From NCBI GenBank assembly GCA_028571685.1, contig CM053143.1:143750829-143814828 (forward strand): 64,000 bases of DNA, read 5' to 3'. The notes beneath the pieces were generated by a model that ran no database searches, was not told the origin of the DNA, and worked only from the letters and a program-made list of their open reading frames with translations. Shown one piece after another: positions 33,140-43,275 of this stretch. Made by a program: the position numbers and the translations under genes. This stretch comes from Heterohyrax brucei. Lineage: Eukaryota; Chordata; Mammalia; Hyracoidea; Procaviidae. The number at the start of each line of letters is the position of its first letter. The first letter of the stretch is position 1.

Positions 33140-33322
33140 CCAGTGATCCCAAGTAGTGCAGTGGTTCAAGTGACTGACTGCTGAACAAAATGCTAGCAAT
33201 TTGAAAGCTCCAGAGGCTGCAAAGGAGAAAGAGGCAGCAGTCTGCTCCCATAGAGATTTCCAGCCTTGGAAACCTCATGGGGCCGCCGTGCGCTGGAATC
33301 AACTTGAGGGCAGTGAGCCAAC
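33140..33322 (+). mobile_element. AfroSINE, variant with GAGAAAGA centre
   Basis: Diverged head; centre AAGGAGAAAGAGGCAGCAGT and GATTTCCAGCCTTGGAAAC identify the subtype. Confidence 0.72.
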
Positions 33323-33715
33323 AGGTGAGCCAGCATAAACTGGGTCCAGGTTAATGCTGTGTGGGCTGCTGCTGACTTGGTCTACTTCATTTGGCTACTA
33401 GTACAGCAGATTTTGTGTGGGTTCATCCAGGTTACTGACCTCACCTTAAAAGATGGGTAACTTGGGACAATAAGAAAACAACTCAAGTCACACAGCGTAA
33501 GCATTTAATTTACATCTAAGAATAAAAACCCAGGACCTGCAGATAATACATAGTTTGCAATTCAAAACTCACCTTAACTGGCTTTATTCTAGTCTATTTC
33601 ATAGATACCATGGGAAATGCAACTTCTCCAACAGGCTCCTGAAAAGACCTCTGATTGTGAATGCTCTTTGTTGTTGCTGCAGTGGGGAGGGTTTTATAGC
33701 CTCTAGTTTTGTGCA

Positions 33716-33875
33716 GGAAGCCCTGTTGGTGTTAAGAGCTAGGGTTACTAACCAAAAGGTCAGCAGTTTGAATCCACCATCTGCTCCTTGGAAACTCCAT
33801 AGGGCAGTTGTACTCTGTCTTACAGGGTCACTAAGAGTTACAACCGACTTGACACTAATGGGTTTGGCTTTTTTG
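33716..33875 (+). mobile_element. AfroSINE, short form
   Basis: Complete copy from AAGCCCTGTTGGTGTTAAG to ACAACCGACTTGACACTAAT. Confidence 0.86.
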
Positions 33876-33936
33876 GTTTAATTTTAGGCATGGAAAAGAA
33901 GGCTTTCCTCCATTTTGCACATTTTCTTTCCTCTAG

Positions 33937-33996
33937 AGGTAGCTCTGGTCTTTCCTTAGTTTTTCAAGGTAGCTCTGGTCTTTCCTTAGTTTTTCA
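33937..33996. repeat. Perfect 30-bp tandem duplication
   Basis: The unit starting AGGTAGCTCTGGTCTTTCCT occurs twice head to tail with no difference. Confidence 0.95.
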
Positions 33997-34326
33997 AAGT
34001 GATCTTATTTTTAATCCCAAATCATAAAATGCATGGTTAAAAACCATCTACTTGCTCTCCTTCTTATGATTTAAAGTTTAACTCATACAGTTCCACTGGT
34101 CTGAGTTCCAGAAGCTTTCACTTTGTCAGCTCCCTGGGTTAATGATGGCTTATCTATTTTTGTTTTCCTACAACAACTAATCTAAATTCACCATAGGAAA
34201 TAACTAAATAACAGTTGGGGGAGAAAAAACAGCAATACAAAGCCAGTCCTGGTCATACTTAAGGGGGAAAAAAAACTGTATCTTGCATGTTTCTAAATAT
34301 TCCTTAGCAAATCTCTTTATACTTAC

Positions 34327-34521
34327 CGACTATAAACTTTAGTTACCAAGTTGTTGATCTGCTTGTCAATTTTGTACTTTCGGTAATCTTCCAAGCCATC
34401 TTTAATTGCAATAATTGTAAGGACGACCACCAGAGGAAGCATCGTGATTTCCTTTTGGAAGGCTTCTACCAAAGGTACCCAGTTCAGGACAACGAGGAAC
34501 AGGAAATATAAATTGGCAACT
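34327..34521 (-). CDS. ATP10D: ATP10D exon 3 (residues 97-162, membrane segments 1 and 2)
   Basis: This 195-nt exon encodes the first transmembrane hairpin. Arg97 is completed by its first base, followed by VANLYFLFLVVLNWVP (segment 1, about residues 98-118), a short luminal turn, and MLPLVVVLTIIAIKDGLEDY (segment 2 and its cytosolic exit, about 126-146). The charged run Tyr-Arg-Lys-Tyr-Lys and the KQINN stretch lead into the actuator domain. In P4-ATPases segments 1-2 line the lipid groove and segment 1 bears residues that influence headgroup choice. The acceptor reads TTTGGATTGCAG (plus 34522-34533) and the donor GTAAGT (34326-34321). The exon ends two bases into codon 162 (phase 2). The segment is almost identical to remembered human ATP10D; human has Ala where this reads Val98. 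Confidence 0.97.
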
Positions 34522-34751
34522 CTGCAATCCAAAGAAACACAAGGTAGTGTCAACAAATCCCTCCAAAGGCTGAAGTAGACGGGGCAAAATACCTCAGGGT
34601 CTTTACCTACAAGTTCCCATTAGCTGGTTTTGGATGCTACAGAATACAGAATTAGTAAAAGCCAGTTCTCTGGACACATCTGAAAAAAACAACTTGACTC
34701 TTCTTCTAAACATCCGGCTCTTGCACACCTTAATAAATGTTGCAAACAAAA

Positions 34752-34910
34752 CTGAACCCACCGCTGTTGCGTCGATTCCAACTCATAACGACCTTATAGC
34801 ACAGAAAAGAACTGTCTCATAGAGTTTCCAAGGAGTGCCGGTAAGATTCAAACTGCTGACGTTTGGGTTAGCAGATGTAACAATTAATCATTACACCACC
34901 AGGGTTTCGT
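34752..34910 (-). mobile_element. AfroSINE, left member of a back-to-back pair
   Basis: Reverse copy (TGAACCCACCGCTGTTGCGT to CATTACACCACCAGGGTTTC), with its head facing the next copy 7 bases away. Confidence 0.88.
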
Positions 34911-34916
34911 AGGCCA

Positions 34917-35082
34917 CCAGGGCAATCTTGGTGGTGCAGTGGTTATAGTGGTTAAGTGCTGTAGCTGCTAACGAAAAGGACAGCAGTTCAAAACCACCAG
35001 GTGCTCCTTGGAACCCCTATGAAGTAGTTCTATTCTGTCCTATAGGGTCACTTTGAGCCAGAATTGACTCGAGGACAGTAAT
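34917..35082 (+). mobile_element. AfroSINE, right member of a back-to-back pair
   Basis: Plus-strand copy with a duplicated AGTGGTTATAGTGGTTAAG in its head and tail GAATTGACTCGAGGACAG. Confidence 0.88.
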
Positions 35083-36020
35083 ACATGTTAGATATTATTT
35101 ATTCCATAATTGCAAATATTTAAGTGTGACGGTTATGAATCATGCCACACATATCATGAAGCAAAATGGAAATACAATGTCTTTTTCAAAAATTCAACAG
35201 AAAAAACTTACAGAAAAATTCATAGTTAATGAGTTGTAGACATGAATTTTAAAAAAACAGAACCCTCTAGCCTCATAAATTGATTGGTACATCTGAAATT
35301 AGATTCAAGCAAGGCTGAAAATAATGAGAAAAATTCTAAATTTTTCCCACCTGAGACTAACTCTCATATTCCTTTCTGCTTTTACGCTATTCAGAAACAC
35401 TTTCTCAGAAAGTTCTCCCATCCCCTCTGTTTCACATCTTCAAATACTCGCCTGGTACCTCATCTTTGGCCCTAACATAAAGTCAAACTTCCTCCCTTCT
35501 TTTCCTTAAAAACAAAACAAACACAGAATCACCAATCCTGATTCATATGATGAATCTGTATTACTTTTTTTTTCCTTTCATAATAAATACGAAACTTCTC
35601 AAAGGTCTAATTGCACTAAGTCAGAGGCCCTGAGGCTAAAGCTCACCTTCACTGCTAACTGTGTGGTAAGGACCAGCATGAATCTAATTCCCCAAGTGTG
35701 GAAACCAATCTAGTCCTCACCTACCCATTTCTGCATCCTTAATGCCAGCTGCACACACATTCGCTCTGTCCTTAGACACCCAGAGCTGGGTCAGTGCTTA
35801 CAGGTTACAACGATACTTTCTTTCAGACTCCCCGAAAGGGCTCTTGTCAGCCTTACCATGTAGCCATGACAGATCATAACATGCTTCTCAAGCCTTAACT
35901 AGCAGTGGCCCCCAAATTGGTCCTTCAGCACCACTCATTAGCCTTAGGTATTGGTATGGCTCAAAGGAACCAAGAACAAAGGCCTGATCTTTGCTTCAAG
36001 GTGATTCCACACCTCAAAAT

Positions 36021-36230
36021 ATAAGGTCCCACAAGTGCGCAAACTTAATTGTTCTAAGTGCTACACCTCTCATGCTGAATATCACTACGGTCACCTCTGA
36101 AGTACTTCCTTTGGGAAGCTACGCACTGGTGCCAGCACCTAGTCCACCCTTCAAAGCAATTTTGGAACTCTTTCTGGAATGGCTATTGTGCACAGTGGCA
36201 TGGTGGGAAGTTCACAAACTTAATTGCATA
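36021..36230 (-). mobile_element. mariner-type DNA transposon relic, inverted piece
   Basis: On the minus strand it carries the complement of AGTCCACCCTTCAAAGCAAT and ends in an inverted-repeat-like terminus (left edge GCGCAAACTTAATTGTTC). Its right edge AAGTTCACAAACTTAATTG also resembles the terminal repeat, so it may be a short deleted copy. Confidence 0.6.
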
Positions 36231-36590
36231 GTTGTCTGTGAGGGAGTTTTTAGCCAGTAAACAAAGAACTGTTCTGGAACACAGCCCTATTCACCTGATC
36301 TCCAAGACAATTTTCTTTACCCAAAGAGAAAGGAAATAGTGAAAGGAAGACATGCTGATGACATTCAGTGCATCAAGGGTAGTACAACAACAGCTCTGAC
36401 GACTATTCCAGAAAAAGAGTTCAAAAATTGCTCTGAAGGGTGGACTAGGCGCTCGTGTCAGTGCACAGCTTCCCAAGGGGAGTACTCTGAAGGTAACCAT
36501 AGTGATATTCAACAATAAGATATTCAACAATAAGTTATTCAACAATTCTTCTAGGATGAGTTCACGAACTTAACTGGCAGTCCTTGTAAT
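36231..36590 (+). mobile_element. mariner-type DNA transposon relic, transposase C-terminal part
   Basis: Plus strand; reads with frameshifts as the transposase end: SVREFLASKQRTVLEHSP, then KGRHADDIQ, then FKNCSEGWTRR. It ends with GAGTTCACGAACTTAACTGG, the terminal repeat. A 15-bp unit (TATTCAACAATAAG) is repeated three times near 36508-36545. Dead element. Confidence 0.65.
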
Positions 36591-37164
36591 TTGCACCCAC
36601 TTCTCCTTTCTCACCTCCAATTGCTTTTACTCTGAAAATTTCTTTTTTCTATTTCAACAACTTCAACTATTTCTATGTGGACTACATGGAAAGTTCCAGA
36701 TTCTTAATTCATCACATGCATTAGACTGAAAACTCCAGCAGAGACAGAAACACAATATTTAAAACCACTATTTCAATAAATTCACATTCATACTTTAGAC
36801 AAATCCATTGTTTAATAAGTATATATGGAAGGGTATATATATATTAAGGAATGAATGATGTGACTCTCTATATCCAGCTCACACTGGCATATCAAACTTA
36901 ACATGTACAAAAATAAAACAATTTCCCAATTCCCTTTTTACTTCTGTTGTCTCTTTTTCTGTTAATCCTTTGGTCATCACAGTTTAACAAATTCAGATTA
37001 TTTTGCCCCTTTGACTTAACTGTCCACATCTAATCCAGAGTGTCTGGAATAGGGTATTCATCTTTTCATTCCCATACTGTTGTAAATTCTGGTCTCCAGT
37101 ATAACCTCCAAGACATTTACAGCAGTTTCCCAAATCTTTCTTGCCTTCAGTTTCCTTCTAAGCC

Positions 37165-37722
37165 CTTCTGTCATGGACTAAATTGTGTCCCCCAATATAT
37201 GCGTCAGTTTGGTTAGGCTGTGATTCCCAGTACTGTGTGGTTATCCTCCATTTGGTGATTGATATAATTTTCCTGTATTTTATAAATCCTAATCTCTGTC
37301 TCTGGTTAATGATGCAAGATTGGATCATATTGAAGAGGATAAAGGTGAGATTTAACACCCTTACCCAGGTTGCACCCCTGGTTCAATGTAAAGGAGTTTC
37401 ACTGGGGTGTGGCCTGTACCACCTTTTATCTTACAAGAGATAAAAGAGAAGATCGGGGAGCATAGCAGACCTTATACCACCAAGTAGACAGAATGCAGTC
37501 TTTGGACTTGGGGTTCCTGCACAGAGAAGCAACTAGCACAAGGGAAGACGGATGAGAAAGACCTTCCTCTACAGCCAACAGAAAGAGAAAGCCTTCCCCT
37601 GGAGCTGATACCCTGAATGCGGACTTCCAGCCTACTACAGCACGAGAGACCAAATTTCTCTTTGTTAAAGCCATCTACTCATGTATTTCTGTTACAGCAG
37701 CACTAGAAGACTGTGACACCCT
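37165..37722 (+). mobile_element. Solo LTR, ERVL/MaLR-like, copy 2
   Basis: Begins TGTCATGGACTAAATTGTGT and ends AAAGCCATCTACTCATGTAT with 'agcagcactagaagactgtgac'. Similar in order and ends to 24005-24510. Confidence 0.6.
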
Positions 37723-37756
37723 CCGTCACCCATCGGTCTGCCTCCATAATGAAATA

Positions 37757-37965
37757 AGCAACCTGCTGCAGTCACGTCAATTCTGACTAGTGGTGGCCTC
37801 ATGTATGGTAAAGAGCTCAACTGTGCTCCACAGGGTTTCCAACGGGTGATTTTTCAGAAGAAGACACCCAGGTCTTTCTTCTGAAGTGCCTCTGTGTGGA
37901 CTCAAACCTCCAACTTGTCAGTTAGCAGCCAAGTATGCTAACTGTTGGCACTACCCAGGGATGCC
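37757..37965 (-). mobile_element. AfroSINE, long form
   Basis: Reverse copy with CTGTGCTCCACAGGGTTTCC, AAGACACCCAGGTCTTTCTT and head end GCACTACCCAGGGAT. Confidence 0.78.
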
Positions 37966-37969
37966 CCAC

Positions 37970-38320
37970 AGAGAAACACAGACAGGTTATTTCTGTGTTC
38001 AAAAAGGGTGTCTGCAGACTTGAGTCCCAGCTCTTTATCCTGATATCCAAGTCCTTTGTACGGAGTTATCACCTGTCTTTCCAACTTTGTTTCCTTCTGT
38101 TCACAAACATAAACCCCACGTGTTTGTCAAAACTGAACTACTTTCTAAATCTCAAGCAAGCCTTCTACACTCCTGTCTTTCAGCTCGTACTTGTGCTCCA
38201 ACTTCCTTCCATCTGAAATGCCCTGTGCCCACGTCTCTGCATTGAAATGCCAACTGACCTTTGATCATCAAGTTCAAATACCACCATGCCATCTACTGTT
38301 CTAGTATATTGTCCTTCTAC
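37970..38320 (+). mobile_element. LINE2-like fragment
   Basis: 'gcctctcacactcctgt'-type L2 text: CTTCCATCTGAAATGCCCTG near 38207 and AGTTCAAATACCACCATGCC near 38270. Low identity. Confidence 0.45.
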
Positions 38321-38332
38321 TTGTTAGCACTT

Positions 38333-38512
38333 AGAAATCCTGGTGACGTAGCAATTAAGAGCTATGGCTGCTAACCAAAAGGTCGGCAGCTTGAATCCAC
38401 CAGGTGTTCCTTGGAAACTGCATAAGGCGGTTCCACTTTGTCTTACAGGGTTGCTGTGAGTCAGAATCAACTTGCTAGCAATGGGCTGGGTTTGGTTTGA
38501 TTTGGTTACAAC
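38333..38512 (+). mobile_element. AfroSINE, short form
   Basis: Complete copy from GAAATCCTGGTGACGTAGC to the GGGTTTGGTTTGATTTGG tail. Confidence 0.88.
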
Positions 38513-38795
38513 TTTATAGCACTTGTTACACCCACTATTCCTTTTAGTTGTTTGTATACACATTTTGTTTCCCTGGGTAAAGGTAAAACTAGAATGAATG
38601 GAAAACTATTTTTACATTTCATTCAGTGACTAAATTCATAGGAAAGCCGAAAGCTTCAATAAATACTTATTAAGTTCAATTAGGTCATTCTGTCACCCAT
38701 GACAACTTATATATGCACTTGCTTCAGAGCTCTGTTTCTGCATAGTATCAAGGAACAAAAATAAAAAACAAGAATTTAGCACCTTTTCATCACTG

Positions 38796-38880
38796 TAAAC
38801 CCTGGTGGTATAGCGGTTAAGAGCTGTGGCTGCTAACCAAAAAAGTCTGGCAGTTTTAATCCACCAGGCACTTCTTTAAT
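38796..38880 (+). mobile_element. AfroSINE, 3'-truncated
   Basis: Head and first part of the body only (AAACCCTGGTGGTATAGCGG to CACCAGGCACTTCTTT). Confidence 0.82.
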
Positions 38881-38884
38881 GAAA

Positions 38885-39020
38885 AGAACACTAAAGCAAA
38901 AGTCAGAAGACCCATGGATGTAACCCCTGCTCTGCTACTTATCACTGGCATGATACTGACTAAACCACTATCTATCCCTAATCTAGAAGATGAGGATAAA
39001 CACTATCTTCTCTTGTAAAT
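38885..39020 (+). mobile_element. MIR relic
   Basis: CCCCTGCTCTGCTACTTATC, then 'agatgaggataaacactatc'. Confidence 0.5.
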
Positions 39021-39058
39021 AGAGCACCTTAACAGTTGTAAAATACTGAATGAATGCA

Positions 39059-39226
39059 GGAAACCCTGGTAGTGTGATGGTTAGATGCTACAGCTGCTAA
39101 CCAAAAATTTGGCAGTTTGAATCCAGCAGGCACTCCTTGGAAACCCTATGGGGTAGCTCTACCCTGTCCTACAGGGTCACTATGCGGTGGAATCAACTTG
39201 ATGGCAGTAAGTTTGTTTTTTAAGTG
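39059..39226 (+). mobile_element. AfroSINE, short form
   Basis: Complete copy about 160 bp from exon 2, from GGAAACCCTGGTAGTGTGA to GAATCAACTTGATGGCAGT. Confidence 0.88.
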
Positions 39227-39383
39227 AATGCACAGCACCCTACAAGAGGCACTTACCAGGAACATAAGGATAATGCCACAGGTTTAGGTTTAGGTGGGTA
39301 ATATACAATACACAATGTCAAAGTTTTATGATGTATATCAACTAGAATAACAAAGAGCAGTCTAATAAAAAATAAAACAGTAC

Positions 39384-39673
39384 CTGTGAAATTGTTCAAA
39401 TAAATTTCTTGGCACAAAGTTCAGAAGTGTGTACTTTGTTGTTCGTATTCGGTTATTCACGTAGGCTCCGGAGAACTTTTCATACTCGTCCTTGAAGGGC
39501 CAGAGGTGGGGAACAACAATCCGGTGCTTTCCTGCCAGTCTGGGGGTCTGAGAAGCCTTGCCACCACAGGCAAGCAATGAGGAATAGTTGTACGACCTCT
39601 CCTCATTGTCCCTGTCTGCACCGCCGATCAGTCGCCGCCAGTGATACCTGGCCCACTGGAGAGGCTCTGTCAT
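39384..39673 (-). CDS. ATP10D: ATP10D exon 2, coding part (start codon, residues 1-96)
   Basis: This exon encodes the cytosolic N-terminal tail of the flippase. Translation begins at the ATG on 39673-39671, giving MTEPLQWARYHW, which matches the remembered human start MTEALQWARYHW. G at -3 gives a usable Kozak context. The tail carries the P4-ATPase hallmark block around residues 70-96, with the NNRIRTTKYT motif and FVPRNLFEQFH just before segment 1. The exon ends inside the codon for Arg97 (phase 2) at a GTACTG donor on 39383-39378. A longer in-frame read upstream of the ATG exists only because the intron happens to be open; the acceptor at 39711-39712 excludes it. The call is secure because residues 59-96 are nearly identical to the human protein as I recall it. 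Confidence 0.97.
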
Positions 39674-39710
39674 GTCCAAGAGGCACGGAGATCCAGCCTG
39701 CGCACGGGAT
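39674..39710 (-). other. ATP10D: ATP10D exon 2, 5' untranslated part
   Basis: These 37 nt lie between the likely splice acceptor and the start codon. On the minus strand a GT- and pyrimidine-rich tract ends in TCTGTTCAG, with the AG at 39712-39711. A second CAG lies 13 nt further into the exon and could serve as an alternative acceptor without changing the protein. There is no upstream ATG in this piece. Exact border inferred, not proven. Confidence 0.7.
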
Positions 39711-39864
39711 CTGAACAGACACACACCATTCCCATAAGTTTCCAGAAAGCCTTGAGTATGCATGGTAAAATTTTTAAGTCTTTTTTTTTTTTAACATGCC
39801 AAATAAATACATGACCCAATGGTTCAAGGTGTAAATGTGAAAATAAAACCAGTCATTAGCACTT

Positions 39865-40070
39865 CACTTGAATCAAGTCTTTATAAAATACATCATAAAC
39901 ATTATGCGGCGTGGTCTGATTGTCTAAGCACCAAGGGAGAGCACTTAAATCGCCACTCCATAATTTGAACCAAACATATATGAGATTTATGTGTGCAAGT
40001 CTCTTAACTTCTCTCATCATCAGTTTCTCATTTTTGAAATGGAAATAAAGCCAAGCCATAAGACACACAG
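39865..40070 (+). mobile_element. MIR relic
   Basis: GCAAGTCTCTTAACTTCTCT, ATCAGTTTCTCATTTTTGAA, then a 21-base A run at 40098. Confidence 0.5.
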
Positions 40071-40097
40071 TATCAAGTCTGATATACAGTAGCACTT

Positions 40098-40118
40098 AAA
40101 AAAAAAAAAAAAAAAAAA
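40098..40118. repeat. Poly(A) tract, 21 bases
   Basis: Pure A run, probably the tail of a retroposon or a MIR-associated expansion. Confidence 0.9.
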
Positions 40119-40179
40119 CACAGTCAATAAAACTTAGTCTGTGTAGACTATAAAAATAGCCAGAAATTCTTTCCATTCC

Positions 40180-40590
40180 TGAATGCATACTCATTACGAG
40201 TGAATCTGGGCTTGGCCACATGCCGTCCTTCGGCTAATGTATCACAAATAAACACGATACAAAAAGAGGCTTAAAAAGTGCTTGTTCATTAGGGCATGCC
40301 CTCAGGGATCCTGAGAATCCTGTGGCCACCATTCATTCGCTGGGTGATGAATACACACAGCCCAGTTACCTCCACTGCTCCTGTCAACATGTGGGTGAGG
40401 CCACTGACTGCCAGCTGACCACCAACACAGGAGTGATCCCACCTGACACAGTACAAAGGAGCCGTCCCAGCTGAGCCCAACCCAAATTACCAAATCCACT
40501 GGATTGTGAGCTAATAAGTCTTGTTTTAAGCCACCAAGGTTTAGAGTCGTTTGTTACACACCAGAAGCTAACTGATGCTTAGTCCCCTTC
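40180..40590 (+). mobile_element. LTR or MER-type relic
   Basis: Ends in TTTTAAGCCACCAAGGTTTA and TTTGTTACACACCAGAAGC, the 3' landmark of old MLT/MER LTR repeats; the 5' part is diverged. Confidence 0.45.
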
Positions 40591-40689
40591 CTCATGCCCT
40601 TGTGACATTTTCCTTATTTGTCAAGAAACTTGGCCCAGTCTAGCATGTGAGCTCCTCAGTAAGAACAATAAAACTATCATTCATTGGCA

Positions 40690-40900
40690 GAATATTATAA
40701 GCACTTTGCAGAGCCTTACACGTATTATTTAATATTTATATCAACCCTATCAGAAAGGTATTATTTCTACTTTACAAGAGAGGACACCGAGGTTTAGAGA
40801 GAGACAGTAACTTGCTACAAGTCATTCTGTTAGTACACAGCTGAGGCCTGGTGCAACCAAATCTTTCTGACTCAGCAGCTTCTGCTTGAAACTGTTAACA
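40690..40900 (-). mobile_element. MIR relic
   Basis: ACCGAGGTTTAGAGAGAGAC, 'agtaacttgctacaagtca', followed by an L2-like 3' end at 40910-40975. Confidence 0.6.
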
Positions 40901-42199
40901 CTGTCTTATTTGTCTCCTATCCACAGTGCCTGGAACTTACCAGATGCCCAATCAATATTTACTGAGTAAATGGGGAGCATGTCAGCAACTGTGTGGAAGG
41001 CCAGGTCTGGAGACCCTGGTTTCTATCCACACCTTATCAATGCTCTTGCATTTACTTATCATTTGAGCTGGGAGCTCTGAAACTTCAGAGCTTAAAAGAG
41101 TCACCTAGGAAAGCCTATTAAAGAGGGCACTTTTGGAGATTTTCATGCAGTAAATCTGTTTTTATTTTTATGCAGATGATCTGTTTTTAAAATAACACCC
41201 TAGATGTATCTGATTCCTGTGGTCTTAGATTTTACCTGGACAAAAAATAGCCGTTGTTTAAACACGCCCTAGGCTAGGAAGACAGAGATGATTAAGAGGC
41301 AGATCCCATTACCCAGTAGCTCAGGGTCTAGGTAAGTTGACAGGCACATGGACACAGAAATTCAGCACAAGGTGCAAAACAGTGTTCAAGGAACTGAAAC
41401 AGCTTTGACGCTGCTTTCCCTGTCTCAAACATCATTCCGAGATTCTGACATGTCTATTAATTATTTTTATTAAAGTGTTACACTCATCAGAATGTAATAG
41501 TTTACCCCTAAGGGCATCAAAATGGTATCTAGCTTTTATGGACTGGAAATCACAAATCATAACTGAGTAGCACTGGAAGAACTGCTCACATGCTAATAAT
41601 TTTAGTGAATCAGTATCTTTTAATAATTCACTTCTGTTAACATACTTGTTTACTGTATGCAGACCCCTGAGCCACTGAAGAAATTAGTTATATGTACCAC
41701 TTTATCACTGCATTTACAGAAAAGAAATTGAACCACAAAGGTGAATCTAAAAAAAAAATCAAATCTTTAAAAATTACGTGCATCCAATGCAAGATAACTA
41801 AAAAAGAGACAAAAGTCACTTTTAGTGTGACAAACACAACACCTTCCAAGTGTATGCATTTATGTCACTATTTTGGACCCATAACATATTTTTCCTTTGT
41901 ATCAGTGATAGGAAATAAATGTAATGTCAGTCTTTGAAGTTTTATACTAATGAGGAGAATCAGAAGAAAAGAAGTTCTAGCCCTATGAGGTCTTTGTCTT
42001 TGGGGGTCTGCTCTTTATAGTATTCTTCCATAGAGAACTAAGCCAATGCAGCACCTGCCCAACATAATGCCCAATGTTTTTTCAATACAATTTTTCTTAA
42101 AGTAGACTTCAGAAGTATGTTTTCATTTTCACATATAAAAGTAGTTATAACTTCCTTCTTAACACGTATCTAGTAATAAGAGCTTCAGAAAAAACAAAA

Positions 42200-42358
42200 A
42201 ACCAAACCCAGTGCCAAGGTCAGTTCTGTCTGATAGCAACTCCATAAGGCAGAGCAGAACTTCTCCATAGAGTATTCAAGCAGTGCCTGGCAGATCTGAA
42301 CTGCCGACCTTTGGGTTAGCAGACACAGCACTGAACCACTATGCCACCAGGGTTTCTG
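42200..42358 (-). mobile_element. AfroSINE, short form
   Basis: Reverse copy, ACCAAACCCAGTGCCAAGG to CACTATGCCACCAGGGTTTC. Confidence 0.88.
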
Positions 42359-42501
42359 ATAAGAGCTTAGGTTATTAAAATAGTTCATAATATATCCAGA
42401 AACCTCTCATAGAAAAGGAACATAGACTAGTGCTTTATCAATGAATCAACAGATAATGTGAAACATTTAACACTAATACTAAGCACTTGTCATGTACATT
42501 T

Positions 42502-42561
42502 CACACTATGTACATTAAGTGACCATTATGACACACTATGTACATTAAGTGACCATTATGA
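42502..42561. repeat. Perfect 30-bp tandem duplication
   Basis: The unit starting CACACTATGTACATTAAGTG occurs twice head to tail with no difference. Confidence 0.95.
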
Positions 42562-42764
42562 CAATCTCAGACATTTTTAGAAGTTTGAAATCAGCACAAC
42601 TTGACCTTCTTTTTAGAAATTTTGAAAAGTTTTCATTTGCAATTAAACTCTTACTAAGACACAATGGGAATATGTGTATTCCTCTAGTACTCATCTTCTA
42701 ATACAACGATCTAAATTCTACTTTGATTTTTTTTTTTATTTCAGCATACAATTTCTTGAGAATA

Positions 42765-43275
42765 CAAATGCCTTAGTTGTCCAGTGGTACTATAACAGAA
42801 ATATCACAAACACATGGCTTTAACAAACAGAAATTTATTCTCTTACAGTTTAGGAGGCCAGAAGTCCAAATTAAAGATGCTGGTTTTAGGGGAAGTTTTT
42901 CTCTCTCTGTAGGCTCTGGGGGAGTCTTTGTCATCAATCTTCCCTTGGTCCAGGAGCTTCTCAGTTTAGGTTCCCAGGTCTAAAGGGTGTGTTCCACTCC
43001 TGGCTCTTCTTGCTTGTTGTTACCAAATTCCTTTGTTCTCTACTCCTGTCTTTCTTTATTGACTCAAGATACTAACCTAATTCTGTTAATTGTGTCTTGC
43101 CTCACTAACATAACTGCCTCTAATCCTGACTCATTAGCAAACAGAAGTTAGGATTTACAACACATAGGATAATTACATCATATCATAAAATGGAGGACCA
43201 TCACTACTAGGTCTCATGGCCCATCCAAGTTGACAGACATGTTACAGGGACACAATTCAACCTACAAAACAACAA
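42765..43275 (+). repeat. Old interspersed repeat, family not assigned, copy 1
   Basis: ACAGAAATTTATTCTCTTAC, AGGAGGCCAGAAGTCCAAAT, CTCTGTAGGCTCTGGGGGA and the end 'gacacaattcaacctacaaa' are landmarks shared in order with 60450-60945. Confidence 0.6.

Larger units (their letters stand above)
23607..34326 (-). other. ATP10D: ATP10D intron 3 (10.7 kb)
   Basis: The longest intron fully inside the window. It carries an ERVL/MaLR-like LTR (24005-24510), L1 relics, one copy of the dispersed repeat (28560-29290), a deleted RTE copy (30160-30440), several SINEs and a perfect 30-bp tandem duplication at 33937. 24900-25800, 27430-27860, 30850-31440 and 31740-33100 hold no feature I recognise beyond a short L2 3' end near 32080. 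Confidence 0.87.
34522..39383 (-). other. ATP10D: ATP10D intron 2 (4.9 kb)
   Basis: Contains a back-to-back AfroSINE pair, a mariner relic, an LTR (37165-37722), an L2 3' fragment (37970-38320) and further SINEs. 35100-36000 and 36600-37160 show no feature beyond low-identity pyrimidine-rich L2-like text. Confidence 0.87.
4430..39710 (-). other. ATP10D: ATP10D gene, 5' half (exons 2-10)
   Basis: The gene encodes the catalytic subunit of a class 5 P4-ATPase. In the known family it flips lipid (glucosylceramide is reported for ATP10D) from the outer to the cytosolic leaflet of the plasma membrane and needs a CDC50/TMEM30A partner to leave the ER. Nine minus-strand exons were found by matching translated segments to remembered human ATP10D and then fixing GT-AG borders. 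The joined frame runs 1,635 nt, 545 codons, without a stop. Intron phases in transcript order are 2, 2, 0, 2, 1, 1, 0, 1, 0. The segment beginning Arg-Thr-Thr-Lys-Tyr and the loop after DKTGT fit ATP10D better than ATP10A or ATP10B. The C-terminal half (most of the N domain, the P-domain remainder, segments 5-10) is absent from the window. Exon numbers assume one upstream noncoding exon, as in human. Confidence 0.96.

Noticed and set aside
39674..39763. A longer N-terminus for ATP10D from an ATG at 39763.
   Set aside because: It would read through the splice acceptor at 39711-39712 into intron 1, and human ATP10D starts at the internal ATG.
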